From assembly GCA_022508705.1 (NCBI GenBank), contig JAFLUO010000101.1, positions 1 to 5,889 of the forward strand: a stretch of DNA of 5,889 bases, given 5' to 3'. Positions within the stretch are counted from its first letter, which is position 1. The number at the start of each line of letters is the position of its first letter. The translations under genes were made by a program, and so were the position numbers. This DNA is from Oscillospiraceae bacterium. GTDB taxonomy: Bacteria; Bacillota; Clostridia; Oscillospirales; Acutalibacteraceae. The notes under the pieces are model-generated. The model had not been told where the DNA came from and did no database searches. It was given only the letters and a program-made list of their open reading frames with translations. Below, piece by piece: positions 1 to 5,783 of the stretch.

Positions 1-1
1 G

Positions 2-460
2 TATTTCGGTGAAACAGATCAGACTGTTAACCTTCGCACACTTGCCGCTGTTAACGCAGGTTTTACTGCTATTGTTTGCGTAGGTGAGACTCTTGAGCAG
101 AGAGAACTTGGCTACACAGAAACTCTTCTTAAATATCAGACAAAAATGGCACTTACTAATGTAACTGCTGAACAGCTTAAAAACGTTATTATTGCTTATG
201 AGCCTGTTTGGGCTATCGGAACAGGTGTAACAGCTACTGCTGACCAGGCAGATGAGGGAAACGGTTTTGTCCGTGCGGCTATCGCTGAGGCTTACGGCGC
301 AGATGTTGCAGAAACAGTAACAGTTCAGTACGGTGGCTCAATGAACGCTAAAAATGCTGACGAGCTTGTTTCTAAGGTTAACGTTGACGGTGGTCTTATC
401 GGCGGCGCTTCTCTTAAGGCTGAGGATTTCTCAATCATTGTTAAAGCAGCTTCTAAATAA
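2..460 (+). CDS. tpiA: Triose-phosphate isomerase, C-terminal part (5' end outside window)
   Basis: This cytosolic glycolytic enzyme interconverts dihydroxyacetone phosphate and glyceraldehyde-3-phosphate. The frame is open from base 2, and 152 codons precede the TAA stop. Family members have about 250 residues, so roughly 100 N-terminal residues are missing, including the substrate lysine and active-site histidine. The fragment starts with YFGETD, which in the family follows just after the SERR motif. It then shows VCVGETLEQRE (about residues 25-35), AYEPVWAIGTG with the catalytic base Glu67 of the fragment and the start of flexible loop 6, and the phosphate-binding QYGGSMN and GLIGGASL motifs near the end. 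The ATG at 146 is only an internal methionine; similarity clearly continues upstream. All 11 leucines use CTT and none of the 8 isoleucines uses ATA, as expected of a very highly expressed gene. It is followed after 22 bases by gpmI, so the two are probably cotranscribed. Confidence 0.98.
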   Translation, partial: YFGETDQTVNLRTLAAVNAGFTAIVCVGETLEQRELGYTETLLKYQTKMALTNVTAEQLKNVIIAYEPVWAIGTGVTATADQADEGNGFVRAAIAEAYGADVAETVTVQYGGSMNAKNADELVSKVNVDGGLIGGASLKAEDFSIIVKAASK

Positions 461-468
461 TAAATTTT

Positions 469-474
469 AGGTGA
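469..474 (+). promoter_or_regulatory. Ribosome binding site of gpmI (decides the start)
   Basis: AGGTGA lies 8 bases before the ATG at 483. The GTG inside this motif (471) is in frame with gpmI and could be mistaken for a start four codons upstream. Nothing resembling a ribosome binding site at usable spacing precedes that GTG, so the ATG is preferred. Confidence 0.85.
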
Positions 475-482
475 AAACAAAT

Positions 483-2012
483 ATGAAAAAACCTGTTGTT
501 TTATGTATTATGGACGGATTCGGTAAGAATCCTTCTGATTACGGCAACGCTATTGTTGCCGCTCAAACTCCTAATCTTGATAAACTTATGGCAGAATTTC
601 CGATGACTTATATTGGCGCTTCGGGCATGGACGTAGGTCTGCCTGACGGTCAGATGGGTAACTCTGAGGTCGGTCACACAAACATCGGTGCAGGTCGTGT
701 TGTTTATCAGGAACTTACAAGAATTACAAAATCAATAAAAGACGGCGATTTCTTCGAAAATGTTGCTCTTGTAAATGCCGTACAGTCAGCTATTGACAAT
801 GGTACTTCCCTTCATCTTATGGGTCTTATGAGTGACGGCGGCGTTCACAGTCACAACAGTCACGTTTGGGCTATTGTAGAGCTTGCCAAGAGAATGGGAC
901 TTGACAAGGTTTATCTGCACTGCATTATGGATGGCAGAGACGTTCCGCCCACAAGCGGCAAAGATTTTGTTGCGGAAGCTATTGACAAGCTTAATGAAAT
1001 AGGTATCGGCAAGATTGCAACCGTTGTAGGCAGATTTTACGCTATGGACCGTGACAATCGCTGGGAGCGTGTTTCAAGAGCTTATGACGCTTTTGTTAAC
1101 GGTGTCGGAATCCATACAGATAATCCCGTTAGAGCTATCGAAGAAAGCTATACAAAGGTTGACGCTGACGGTAAGAATATAACCGATGAATTTATTGAAC
1201 CGACTGTTTGCCTTGAAAACGAGGGCAGAATAGGCAAAAATGACAGCGTTGTATTCTTTAATTTCCGCCCTGACAGAGCAAGAGAAATTACAAGAACTTT
1301 TGTTGACCCTGATTTCAACGGGTTTAACAGAGAATATTTCCCAGTTACATATGTTTGCATGACTCAGTATGATGCGACTATGCCGAATGTATCTGTTGCA
1401 TTTAAACCGCAGTCTCTTAAAAATACTATGGGTGAATACCTTTCATCTTTGGACCTAAAACAGCTTAGAATTGCTGAGACAGAAAAGTATGCTCATGTAA
1501 CATTCTTCTTTAACGGCGGCGTTGAGGCTCAGTATGAAGGTGAAGACAGAATCCTCGTTAATTCTCCCAAAGTTTCAACCTATGACTTAAAGCCTGAAAT
1601 GAGCGCTTATGAAGTATCTGAAAAGGTAAATGCGGCAGTTAGAAGCGGAAAATACGACGTTATTATTCTTAACTTTGCTAATTGCGATATGGTTGGTCAT
1701 ACAGGAGTATTTGAAGCTGCAGTAAAAGCTGTTGAAGCTGTTGATACTTGCGTAGGTTCGCTTTATGAAGCGGTTCACGAAATGGGCGGCGCACTTTTGA
1801 TTACTGCTGATCACGGAAATGCAGACAAGATGTATGAAGAGGACGGTTCACCGTTTACTGCCCATACTACTAATCCCGTTCCGTTTATTGTTGCAGATTA
1901 CCCTTGCACTCTTCGTGAGGGCGGTAAGCTTTGCGATATTGCACCTACTATGCTTAAAATTATGGGTATTGCTCAGCCACAAGAAATGGACGGCACGTCA
2001 ATTATTCTTTAA
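483..2012 (+). CDS. gpmI: 2,3-bisphosphoglycerate-independent phosphoglycerate mutase
   Basis: This enzyme interconverts 3- and 2-phosphoglycerate in the cytosol using two Mn2+ ions and a phosphoserine intermediate. The 509 residues match the usual length of about 510. It belongs to the alkaline phosphatase superfamily, with a phosphatase domain split by an inserted transferase domain (roughly residues 75-310). Visible residues are metal ligand Asp11 in CIMDGFG, nucleophile Ser61 in MGNSEVGH, substrate-binding HSHNSH (122-127) and GRDVPP (151-156), Lys335, Asp402 and His406 in NCDMVGH, Asp443-His444 in TADHGNAD, and His461 in TAHTTNPVP. From Asp11 to Ser61, and again from Lys335 to His461, the numbering runs one behind the well-studied Geobacillus enzyme, so no key residue is lost. 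The ATG at 483 is chosen over an in-frame GTG at 471 because of the ribosome binding site. It follows tpiA by 22 bases, as in clostridial glycolytic operons, and ends at a terminator, so it is the last gene of its transcript. Confidence 0.98.
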   Translation: MKKPVVLCIMDGFGKNPSDYGNAIVAAQTPNLDKLMAEFPMTYIGASGMDVGLPDGQMGNSEVGHTNIGAGRVVYQELTRITKSIKDGDFFENVALVNAVQSAIDNGTSLHLMGLMSDGGVHSHNSHVWAIVELAKRMGLDKVYLHCIMDGRDVPPTSGKDFVAEAIDKLNEIGIGKIATVVGRFYAMDRDNRWERVSRAYDAFVNGVGIHTDNPVRAIEESYTKVDADGKNITDEFIEPTVCLENEGRIGKNDSVVFFNFRPDRAREITRTFVDPDFNGFNREYFPVTYVCMTQYDATMPNVSVAFKPQSLKNTMGEYLSSLDLKQLRIAETEKYAHVTFFFNGGVEAQYEGEDRILVNSPKVSTYDLKPEMSAYEVSEKVNAAVRSGKYDVIILNFANCDMVGHTGVFEAAVKAVEAVDTCVGSLYEAVHEMGGALLITADHGNADKMYEEDGSPFTAHTTNPVPFIVADYPCTLREGGKLCDIAPTMLKIMGIAQPQEMDGTSIIL

Positions 2013-2032
2013 TTTGTAGATTTTATACAACG

Positions 2033-2069
2033 GCGGTATGCAAATTTCTGCGTACCGCTTTTCTTTTTT
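2033..2069 (+). terminator. Intrinsic terminator after gpmI
   Basis: A 10-bp stem pairs GCGGTATGCA (2033-2042) with TGCGTACCGC (2049-2058), with one G-U pair and a 6-base loop. It is followed at once by TTTTCTTTTTT (2059-2069). This is a textbook Rho-independent terminator, 20 bases after the gpmI stop. It separates the glycolytic transcript from the nucleoside-salvage operon. Confidence 0.93.
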
Positions 2070-2071
2070 AT

Positions 2072-2099
2072 TTGAACTTGCCCGTTTTTGTGGTACAAT
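2072..2099 (+). promoter_or_regulatory. Predicted SigA-type promoter of the deoC-deoB-cdd-pdp operon
   Basis: A weak -35 box TTGAAC (2072-2077, 4 of 6 consensus bases) is separated by 16 bases from TACAAT (2094-2099, 5 of 6). TGG directly upstream of the -10 box makes it an extended -10 (TGn) element, which can compensate for the weak -35. Transcription would start near 2106, leaving a leader of about 25 bases before deoC, too short for a riboswitch. The -35 box begins two bases after the terminator's T-tract, so the terminator and promoter are packed back to back. Confidence 0.7.
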
Positions 2100-2115
2100 A
2101 AACTTATAACTTTAT
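2098..2115 (+). promoter_or_regulatory. Candidate operator palindrome over the deo transcription start
   Basis: ATAAACTTATAACTTTAT is an inverted repeat in which 8 of 9 base pairs match. It is centred at 2106/2107, overlaps the last two bases of the -10 box and covers the predicted start of transcription. A repressor bound there would block the promoter, and deo operons are commonly repressed by a DeoR-type or LacI-type regulator released by a sugar phosphate or nucleoside. The site is pure-AT apart from two cytosines, so chance symmetry is possible, and no regulator gene is in the window. Confidence 0.3.
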
Positions 2116-2118
2116 GAA

Positions 2119-2125
2119 AAGGTGA
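2119..2125 (+). promoter_or_regulatory. Ribosome binding site of deoC (decides the start)
   Basis: AAGGTGA lies 5 bases before the ATG at 2131. Its internal GTG (2122) is in frame and would add three residues, but using it would put the binding site inside the gene, so the ATG is preferred. Confidence 0.8.
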
Positions 2126-2130
2126 AATAT

Positions 2131-2784
2131 ATGGATATAAATGAAATCTTATCAAAATGCGACCATACACTTTTAAGTCAGAGTGCAACATGGGAAAAAA
2201 TTAAAGAAATTTGCGATGACGGAATAAAATATAAAACAGCTTCTGTTTGTATTCCTGCGTCCTTCGTAAAACAGGCAAAGGAATACGTAGGTGACAAGCT
2301 TGCTATCTGTACCGTAATAGGATTTCCAAACGGTTACTCCACAACTGCGGTAAAATGCTTTGAAACTGAGGACGTAGTAAACAACGGCGCAGATGAAATT
2401 GATATGGTAATAAACATAGGATGGCTTAAAGATAAAAAATACGATTTACTGTTAAATGAGATTAAAAAAGTGAAAGAATCATGTAACGGTAAACTTTTAA
2501 AGGTAATAATAGAAACCTGCCTTTTAACTGATAATGAAAAAGTTAAGATGTGTGAAATTGTATCGAACTCAGGCGCTGATTATATTAAAACCTCAACGGG
2601 ATTTTCAATTGCAGGAGCCACTGAGCATGATATAAAACTTTTTTCGGAACATATTGCTCCCCATTTAAAAATTAAGGCGGCAGGCGGCATTTCTTCTATT
2701 GAAGATGCAGAGAACTTTATAAAATTAGGTGCCTCAAGACTGGGTACGAGCAGAATTGTTAAAATAGTTAAGAATAATGAGTAA
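2131..2784 (+). CDS. deoC: Deoxyribose-phosphate aldolase
   Basis: This cytosolic class I aldolase cleaves 2-deoxy-D-ribose-5-phosphate into acetaldehyde and glyceraldehyde-3-phosphate, the last step of deoxynucleoside catabolism. The 217 residues form one TIM barrel, the usual size for the Gram-positive/Thermotoga-type enzyme. Visible motifs are CDHTLL near the N terminus, VIGFPNG (62-68), DEIDMVIN with proton-relay Asp91, DYIKTSTGFS with Schiff-base Lys153, and KIKAAGGIS with the second active-site Lys182. The phosphate-binding end is RLGTSR (203-208). It is the first gene of the deo operon, behind its own promoter and 32 bases upstream of deoB. About 10 of its 25 isoleucine codons are ATA, a codon absent from the neighbouring tpiA fragment, which suggests much lower or conditional expression. 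Assignment is firm; only the start has an alternative (GTG at 2122). Confidence 0.97.
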   Translation: MDINEILSKCDHTLLSQSATWEKIKEICDDGIKYKTASVCIPASFVKQAKEYVGDKLAICTVIGFPNGYSTTAVKCFETEDVVNNGADEIDMVINIGWLKDKKYDLLLNEIKKVKESCNGKLLKVIIETCLLTDNEKVKMCEIVSNSGADYIKTSTGFSIAGATEHDIKLFSEHIAPHLKIKAAGGISSIEDAENFIKLGASRLGTSRIVKIVKNNE

Positions 2785-2802
2785 TATTTTTTGTTAGATT
2801 TT

Positions 2803-2808
2803 GGGTGA
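2803..2808 (+). promoter_or_regulatory. Ribosome binding site of deoB (decides the start)
   Basis: GGGTGA lies 8 bases before the ATG at 2817. The GTG within it (2805) is in frame and would add four residues (first codons GTG AGC GAT GCT), which the family does not need; the canonical N terminus is K-R-V-F-L-I-V-L-D. Confidence 0.78.
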
Positions 2809-2816
2809 GCGATGCT

Positions 2817-3983
2817 ATGTCAAAGCGTGTATTTTTGATTGTCCTTGATTCCTGCGGAATAGGTGAAATGCCCGATTCGCATGATTTCGACGATAGAAAC
2901 TGCAATACTTTGAAAAGAATATCAACATCATATTTTTTCAGTTGTGAAAATACTTCAAAATTAGGAATTGGAAACATTGACGGTTGTGACTATTTACCGA
3001 AAGAAAAAGATCCTTCTGCCGCTGTCGGCAGACTTGCTGAAATGTCACGGGGTAAGGACACAACAATAGGGCATTGGGAGATTGCAGGAGTTATTTCAAA
3101 TAAGCCGTTGCCCACATTTCCTAACGGCTTTCCAAAGGAAATAATTGAAGAATTTTTTAACAGAATTGGCAAAGGTGTTATTTGCAATAAGCCGTATTCG
3201 GGAACAGAGGTAATCAAAGATTACGGCGATGAACACATTAAAACGGGTGATTTAATTGTTTATACCTCGGCTGACAGCGTTTTCCAAATTGCCGCACATG
3301 AGGATATTGTACCTGTTGAAACATTATATGAGTATTGCAGAATTGCCAGAGAAATCCTTTGCGGAGAGTATTCTGTCGGCAGAGTAATAGCAAGACCTTT
3401 TACTACTGTTAACGGCGAATATCAAAGAACGCCGAACAGGCACGATTTTTCTCTTAAACCGCCAAAAGAAACTATGCTTGACGCCATAAGCAAAAGCGGC
3501 AAAACGGTTTATGCAATAGGGAAGATATATGACATTTTTGCAGGGTGCGGTATAACTGAGCATATTTTTACACATTCAAATTCAGAGGGAATGCAAAAAG
3601 CACTTGAGGCGTTGAATAAGGATTTTGAAGGACTTTGCTTTGTGAATTTAGTCGATTTTGATATGCTCTACGGTCACAGACAGGATATTGACGGTTATGC
3701 AAAAGCATTTACTGAGTTTGATAATTGGCTTCCATCGTTTATCAATAATATGAAACAGGACGATATTCTTATAATTACCGCTGACCACGGGTGCGACCCG
3801 GGAGATGAGAGTACCGACCATTCAAGAGAATACGTTCCGCTCATAATTTACGGCAAAAATATAAAGCCTGTAAATCTCGGAACAATGCCGACATACGCAG
3901 ACATAAGTGCAACGGTAACAGAGTACCTTGGCGTACCCTTTGCTACTGTCGGCAAAAGCCATTTAATAGAAATTTTGAGGTGA
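2817..3983 (+). CDS. deoB: Phosphopentomutase
   Basis: This enzyme interconverts (deoxy)ribose-1-phosphate and (deoxy)ribose-5-phosphate, linking nucleoside phosphorolysis to the aldolase DeoC and the pentose phosphate pool. The 388 residues fit the family (about 390-407). It is a cytosolic Mn2+ enzyme of the alkaline phosphatase superfamily with an inserted cap domain (roughly residues 95-215). Visible residues are metal ligand Asp11 in LIVLDSCGIG, the phosphorylated nucleophile Thr82 in GKDTTIGHWEIAG, Asp282 and His287 in VDFDMLYGH, Asp323-His324 in TADHGCDP, and His335 in STDHSRE. TSADSVFQIAAHE (150-162) and GRVIARPF (188-195) are also characteristic. All metal ligands and the nucleophile are intact. 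It lies 32 bases after deoC, and its stop codon lies inside the ribosome binding site of cdd, so translation of the two is probably coupled. Alternative start: GTG at 2805. Confidence 0.97.
   Translation: MSKRVFLIVLDSCGIGEMPDSHDFDDRNCNTLKRISTSYFFSCENTSKLGIGNIDGCDYLPKEKDPSAAVGRLAEMSRGKDTTIGHWEIAGVISNKPLPTFPNGFPKEIIEEFFNRIGKGVICNKPYSGTEVIKDYGDEHIKTGDLIVYTSADSVFQIAAHEDIVPVETLYEYCRIAREILCGEYSVGRVIARPFTTVNGEYQRTPNRHDFSLKPPKETMLDAISKSGKTVYAIGKIYDIFAGCGITEHIFTHSNSEGMQKALEALNKDFEGLCFVNLVDFDMLYGHRQDIDGYAKAFTEFDNWLPSFINNMKQDDILIITADHGCDPGDESTDHSREYVPLIIYGKNIKPVNLGTMPTYADISATVTEYLGVPFATVGKSHLIEILR
3977..3983 (+). promoter_or_regulatory. Ribosome binding site of cdd, fused to the deoB stop codon
   Basis: GAGGTGA lies 4 bases before the cdd ATG, and its last three bases are the TGA stop of deoB. 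A ribosome ending deoB therefore sits on the cdd initiation region, an arrangement typical of translational coupling. Confidence 0.75.
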
Positions 3984-3987
3984 TTTT

Positions 3988-4395
3988 ATGACAAATGAAG
4001 AGCTTGTCGCTCTTGCAATCCAGGCAATGAATAATGCGTATGTGCCGTATTCAAATTACCGCGTAGGCGCCGCGTTGCTTACAAAAACGGATAAAGTATA
4101 TATTGGCTGTAATATCGAAAATGCGTCTTATTCCCCGACCGTTTGCGCTGAGCGTACAGCTATATTTAAAGCAGTAAGCGAGGGTGAAAGGAAATTCGTA
4201 AAAATTGCCGTTGCAGGCGGCAAAAACGGCGAAATCTCAGGCGAATTTCCGCCGTGCGGTGTTTGCCGTCAGGTTATGGCTGAGTTTTGCGATGATGATT
4301 TTGTAATATTGGTTGTAAACGGCGAAAACAGCTTTACCGAATATAAGCTTTCGGATATTCTGCCGTTTTCATTTAACCCTAAACATATTAAATAA
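3988..4395 (+). CDS. cdd: Cytidine deaminase (small homotetrameric type)
   Basis: This zinc enzyme hydrolytically deaminates cytidine and deoxycytidine to uridine and deoxyuridine, making them substrates for the phosphorylase encoded next. The 135 residues match the short homotetrameric form, as in Bacillus subtilis, not the longer dimeric E. coli form. Zinc ligand Cys53 and proton shuttle Glu55 lie in TVCAERTA, and ligands Cys90 and Cys93 lie in PPCGVCRQ. Near the N terminus, YVPYSNYRVGAAL (18-30) and GCNIENASY (40-48) are the nucleoside-binding segments typical of the family. The C-terminal LPFSFNP resembles the usual LLP-x-x-F-x-P tail. It starts 4 bases after deoB and is followed by pdp after 11 bases, placing it firmly inside the salvage operon. 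The CxE...PCxxC pattern is shared with other deaminases, but length, flanking motifs and context leave little doubt. Confidence 0.97.
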   Translation: MTNEELVALAIQAMNNAYVPYSNYRVGAALLTKTDKVYIGCNIENASYSPTVCAERTAIFKAVSEGERKFVKIAVAGGKNGEISGEFPPCGVCRQVMAEFCDDDFVILVVNGENSFTEYKLSDILPFSFNPKHIK

Positions 4396-4406
4396 GGCGT
4401 GTTGTT

Positions 4407-5708
4407 ATGAGAATGTACGATATAATTGAGAAAAAAAGAAACGGTGAAGAACTGAACAGCGAGGAAATAAACTTTTTTATCAAAGGCTATACCGAAGGTT
4501 CAATTCCCGATTATCAGGCTTCTGCCTTTTGTATGGCTGTCTATTTTATGGGTATGACTGAAAATGAAACCGTAATTTTGACCGAAGCCATGGCAAATTC
4601 AGGTGATACGGTAGATTTATCAATGTTTGGAAATAAATCTGCCGATAAGCATTCGACAGGAGGAGTGGGAGACAAAACAAGTCTCATTGTAGCCCCAATT
4701 GTGGCCGCTTTGGGCGGAAAGGTTACAAAAATGTCCGGCAGAGGTCTTGGTCATACGGGCGGAACTGTTGATAAATTAGAGTCAATTCCGGGTTATAAAA
4801 CTACTCTGTTTCAAGAAGAATTTATTTCTCAAATTGAGAAAGTCGGCATGGCAATTATCGGTCAAAGCGGCAATTTAACTCCTGCCGACAAAAAGCTTTA
4901 CGCCTTGCGAGACGTTACCGCAACGGTTGACAGTATTCCTCTTATTGTTTCAAGTATTATGAGCAAAAAAATTGCCGCCGGATCACACAATATTGTGCTT
5001 GACGTTAAATGCGGCAGCGGTGCTTTTATGAAAACTCTTGAAGATGCAGAAATACTTGCAAGGGAAATGGTGAAAATCGGAAAAGGCTGCGGCAGAAATA
5101 TGGCGGCCCTTATTACTGATATGGATAGACCTTTAGGCTCGGCAATCGGTAATTCCCTTGAAGTTATCGAGGCTGTAAAAGTTCTTAAAGGTGAATTAGT
5201 CAATGATTTAAAAGAGGTTTGCGTATCCATTGCATCTGAAATGATTTCTCTTGTTTATTCAATATCTCATGATGAAGCCTTAAAAATGGTAAACGATACG
5301 CTAAACAGCGGAAAAGCCTTCATGAAAATGAAGGAGTGGATTTCAGCACAGGGCGGTGACACTAATTTCATTGATAATACAGACCTTTTCAGGAAAGCTG
5401 AATTTTCCTTTGACATATTGGCTGAAACAAGCGGATATATTACATCAATGGACACGGAAAAAATTGGTCTTACAAGTGTGATTTTAGGTGCAGGAAGGGC
5501 CTCAAAGGAAGACAGCATTGATTTTTCAGCAGGTATTTTGATTTATAAAAAGACTGGCGATGAAATTAGAAAAGGCGAAAAAATTGCAACTCTTTTCACA
5601 AATAACAATGCTTCTTTAGACGATGCTGTAAAAATGTATAATTCTTCAATAGCTGTTTCTTCCGTAAAGCCTGAGCAAAAACCGCTGATATATAAAATTA
5701 TAAGATAA
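4407..5708 (+). CDS. pdp: Pyrimidine-nucleoside phosphorylase
   Basis: This enzyme uses phosphate to split uridine, deoxyuridine and thymidine into base and (deoxy)ribose-1-phosphate, feeding DeoB. The 433 residues match Gram-positive Pdp. It has the thymidine phosphorylase family-3 fold: an N-terminal helical domain (1-65), a Gly-rich alpha/beta domain, and a C-terminal domain (about 345-433). Phosphate-site residues lie in DKHSTGGVGDKTS (Lys81, Ser83, Ser92), KMSGRGLGHTGGT (Ser110, Thr120), and base-site residues in YALRD (Arg168) and SSIMSKK (Ser183, Lys187), with His82 also conserved. All of these sit three positions below the E. coli thymidine phosphorylase numbering. Resemblance to Bacillus Pdp, including the MRM start, favours broad pyrimidine specificity over strict thymidine phosphorylase (deoA), though sequence alone cannot settle this. 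The ATG at 4407 follows a weak AAGG 9 bases away; Met3 (4413) is a less likely start. It is the last gene of the operon in view. Confidence 0.96.
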   Translation: MRMYDIIEKKRNGEELNSEEINFFIKGYTEGSIPDYQASAFCMAVYFMGMTENETVILTEAMANSGDTVDLSMFGNKSADKHSTGGVGDKTSLIVAPIVAALGGKVTKMSGRGLGHTGGTVDKLESIPGYKTTLFQEEFISQIEKVGMAIIGQSGNLTPADKKLYALRDVTATVDSIPLIVSSIMSKKIAAGSHNIVLDVKCGSGAFMKTLEDAEILAREMVKIGKGCGRNMAALITDMDRPLGSAIGNSLEVIEAVKVLKGELVNDLKEVCVSIASEMISLVYSISHDEALKMVNDTLNSGKAFMKMKEWISAQGGDTNFIDNTDLFRKAEFSFDILAETSGYITSMDTEKIGLTSVILGAGRASKEDSIDFSAGILIYKKTGDEIRKGEKIATLFTNNNASLDDAVKMYNSSIAVSSVKPEQKPLIYKIIR

Positions 5709-5733
5709 ATTTTTAAAAAATTTGTTTTTTATG

Positions 5734-5762
5734 TTGACAGCATACTGCCAAAATGATATAAT
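5734..5762 (+). promoter_or_regulatory. Consensus SigA promoter downstream of pdp
   Basis: TTGACA (5734-5739) and TATAAT (5757-5762) both match the consensus at all six positions and are separated by the optimal 17 bases. Transcription would begin near 5769 and run rightwards out of the window. This is a strong promoter by sequence, much closer to consensus than the one before deoC, and it starts only 25 bases after the pdp stop. Confidence 0.9.
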
Positions 5763-5783
5763 TTCTTAAATCAAATCTTTAAT

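Noticed and set aside
146..460. Small separate gene starting at the ATG at 146
   Set aside because: The frame stays open upstream to the window edge and encodes conserved triose-phosphate isomerase motifs before 146, so this is an internal methionine of tpiA.
1819..2019. Out-of-frame plus-strand reading frame of 66 codons over the end of gpmI
   Set aside because: It overlaps the conserved metal-binding C terminus of gpmI in another frame and has no ribosome binding site. It is a shadow frame.
2785..2816. Internal promoter or riboswitch between deoC and deoB
   Set aside because: The gap is only 32 bases, A/T-rich, with no paired -35/-10 boxes and no hairpin. It holds just the deoB ribosome binding site.
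483..3983. gpmI and deoB as a duplicated gene pair, since both contain ITADHG and metal-binding Asp/His motifs
   Set aside because: They share the alkaline phosphatase superfamily fold, but inserted domains, nucleophiles (Ser61 versus Thr82) and overall sequence differ. The relationship is ancient and well known, not a local duplication.
4898..5230. Antisense reading frame of 110 codons within pdp
   Set aside because: It lies opposite a clearly conserved enzyme gene, resembles no known family to my eye, and is the usual shadow of a constrained coding strand. The other minus-strand frames were dismissed for the same reason.
5707..5730. Possible terminator after pdp: an A/T-only inverted repeat (AAATTT/AAATTT) followed by G and six T
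   Set aside because: The stem is about 6 A-T pairs with no G-C, too weak for a convincing intrinsic terminator. A/T-rich spacers form such symmetry by chance. pdp may read through into the next unit.
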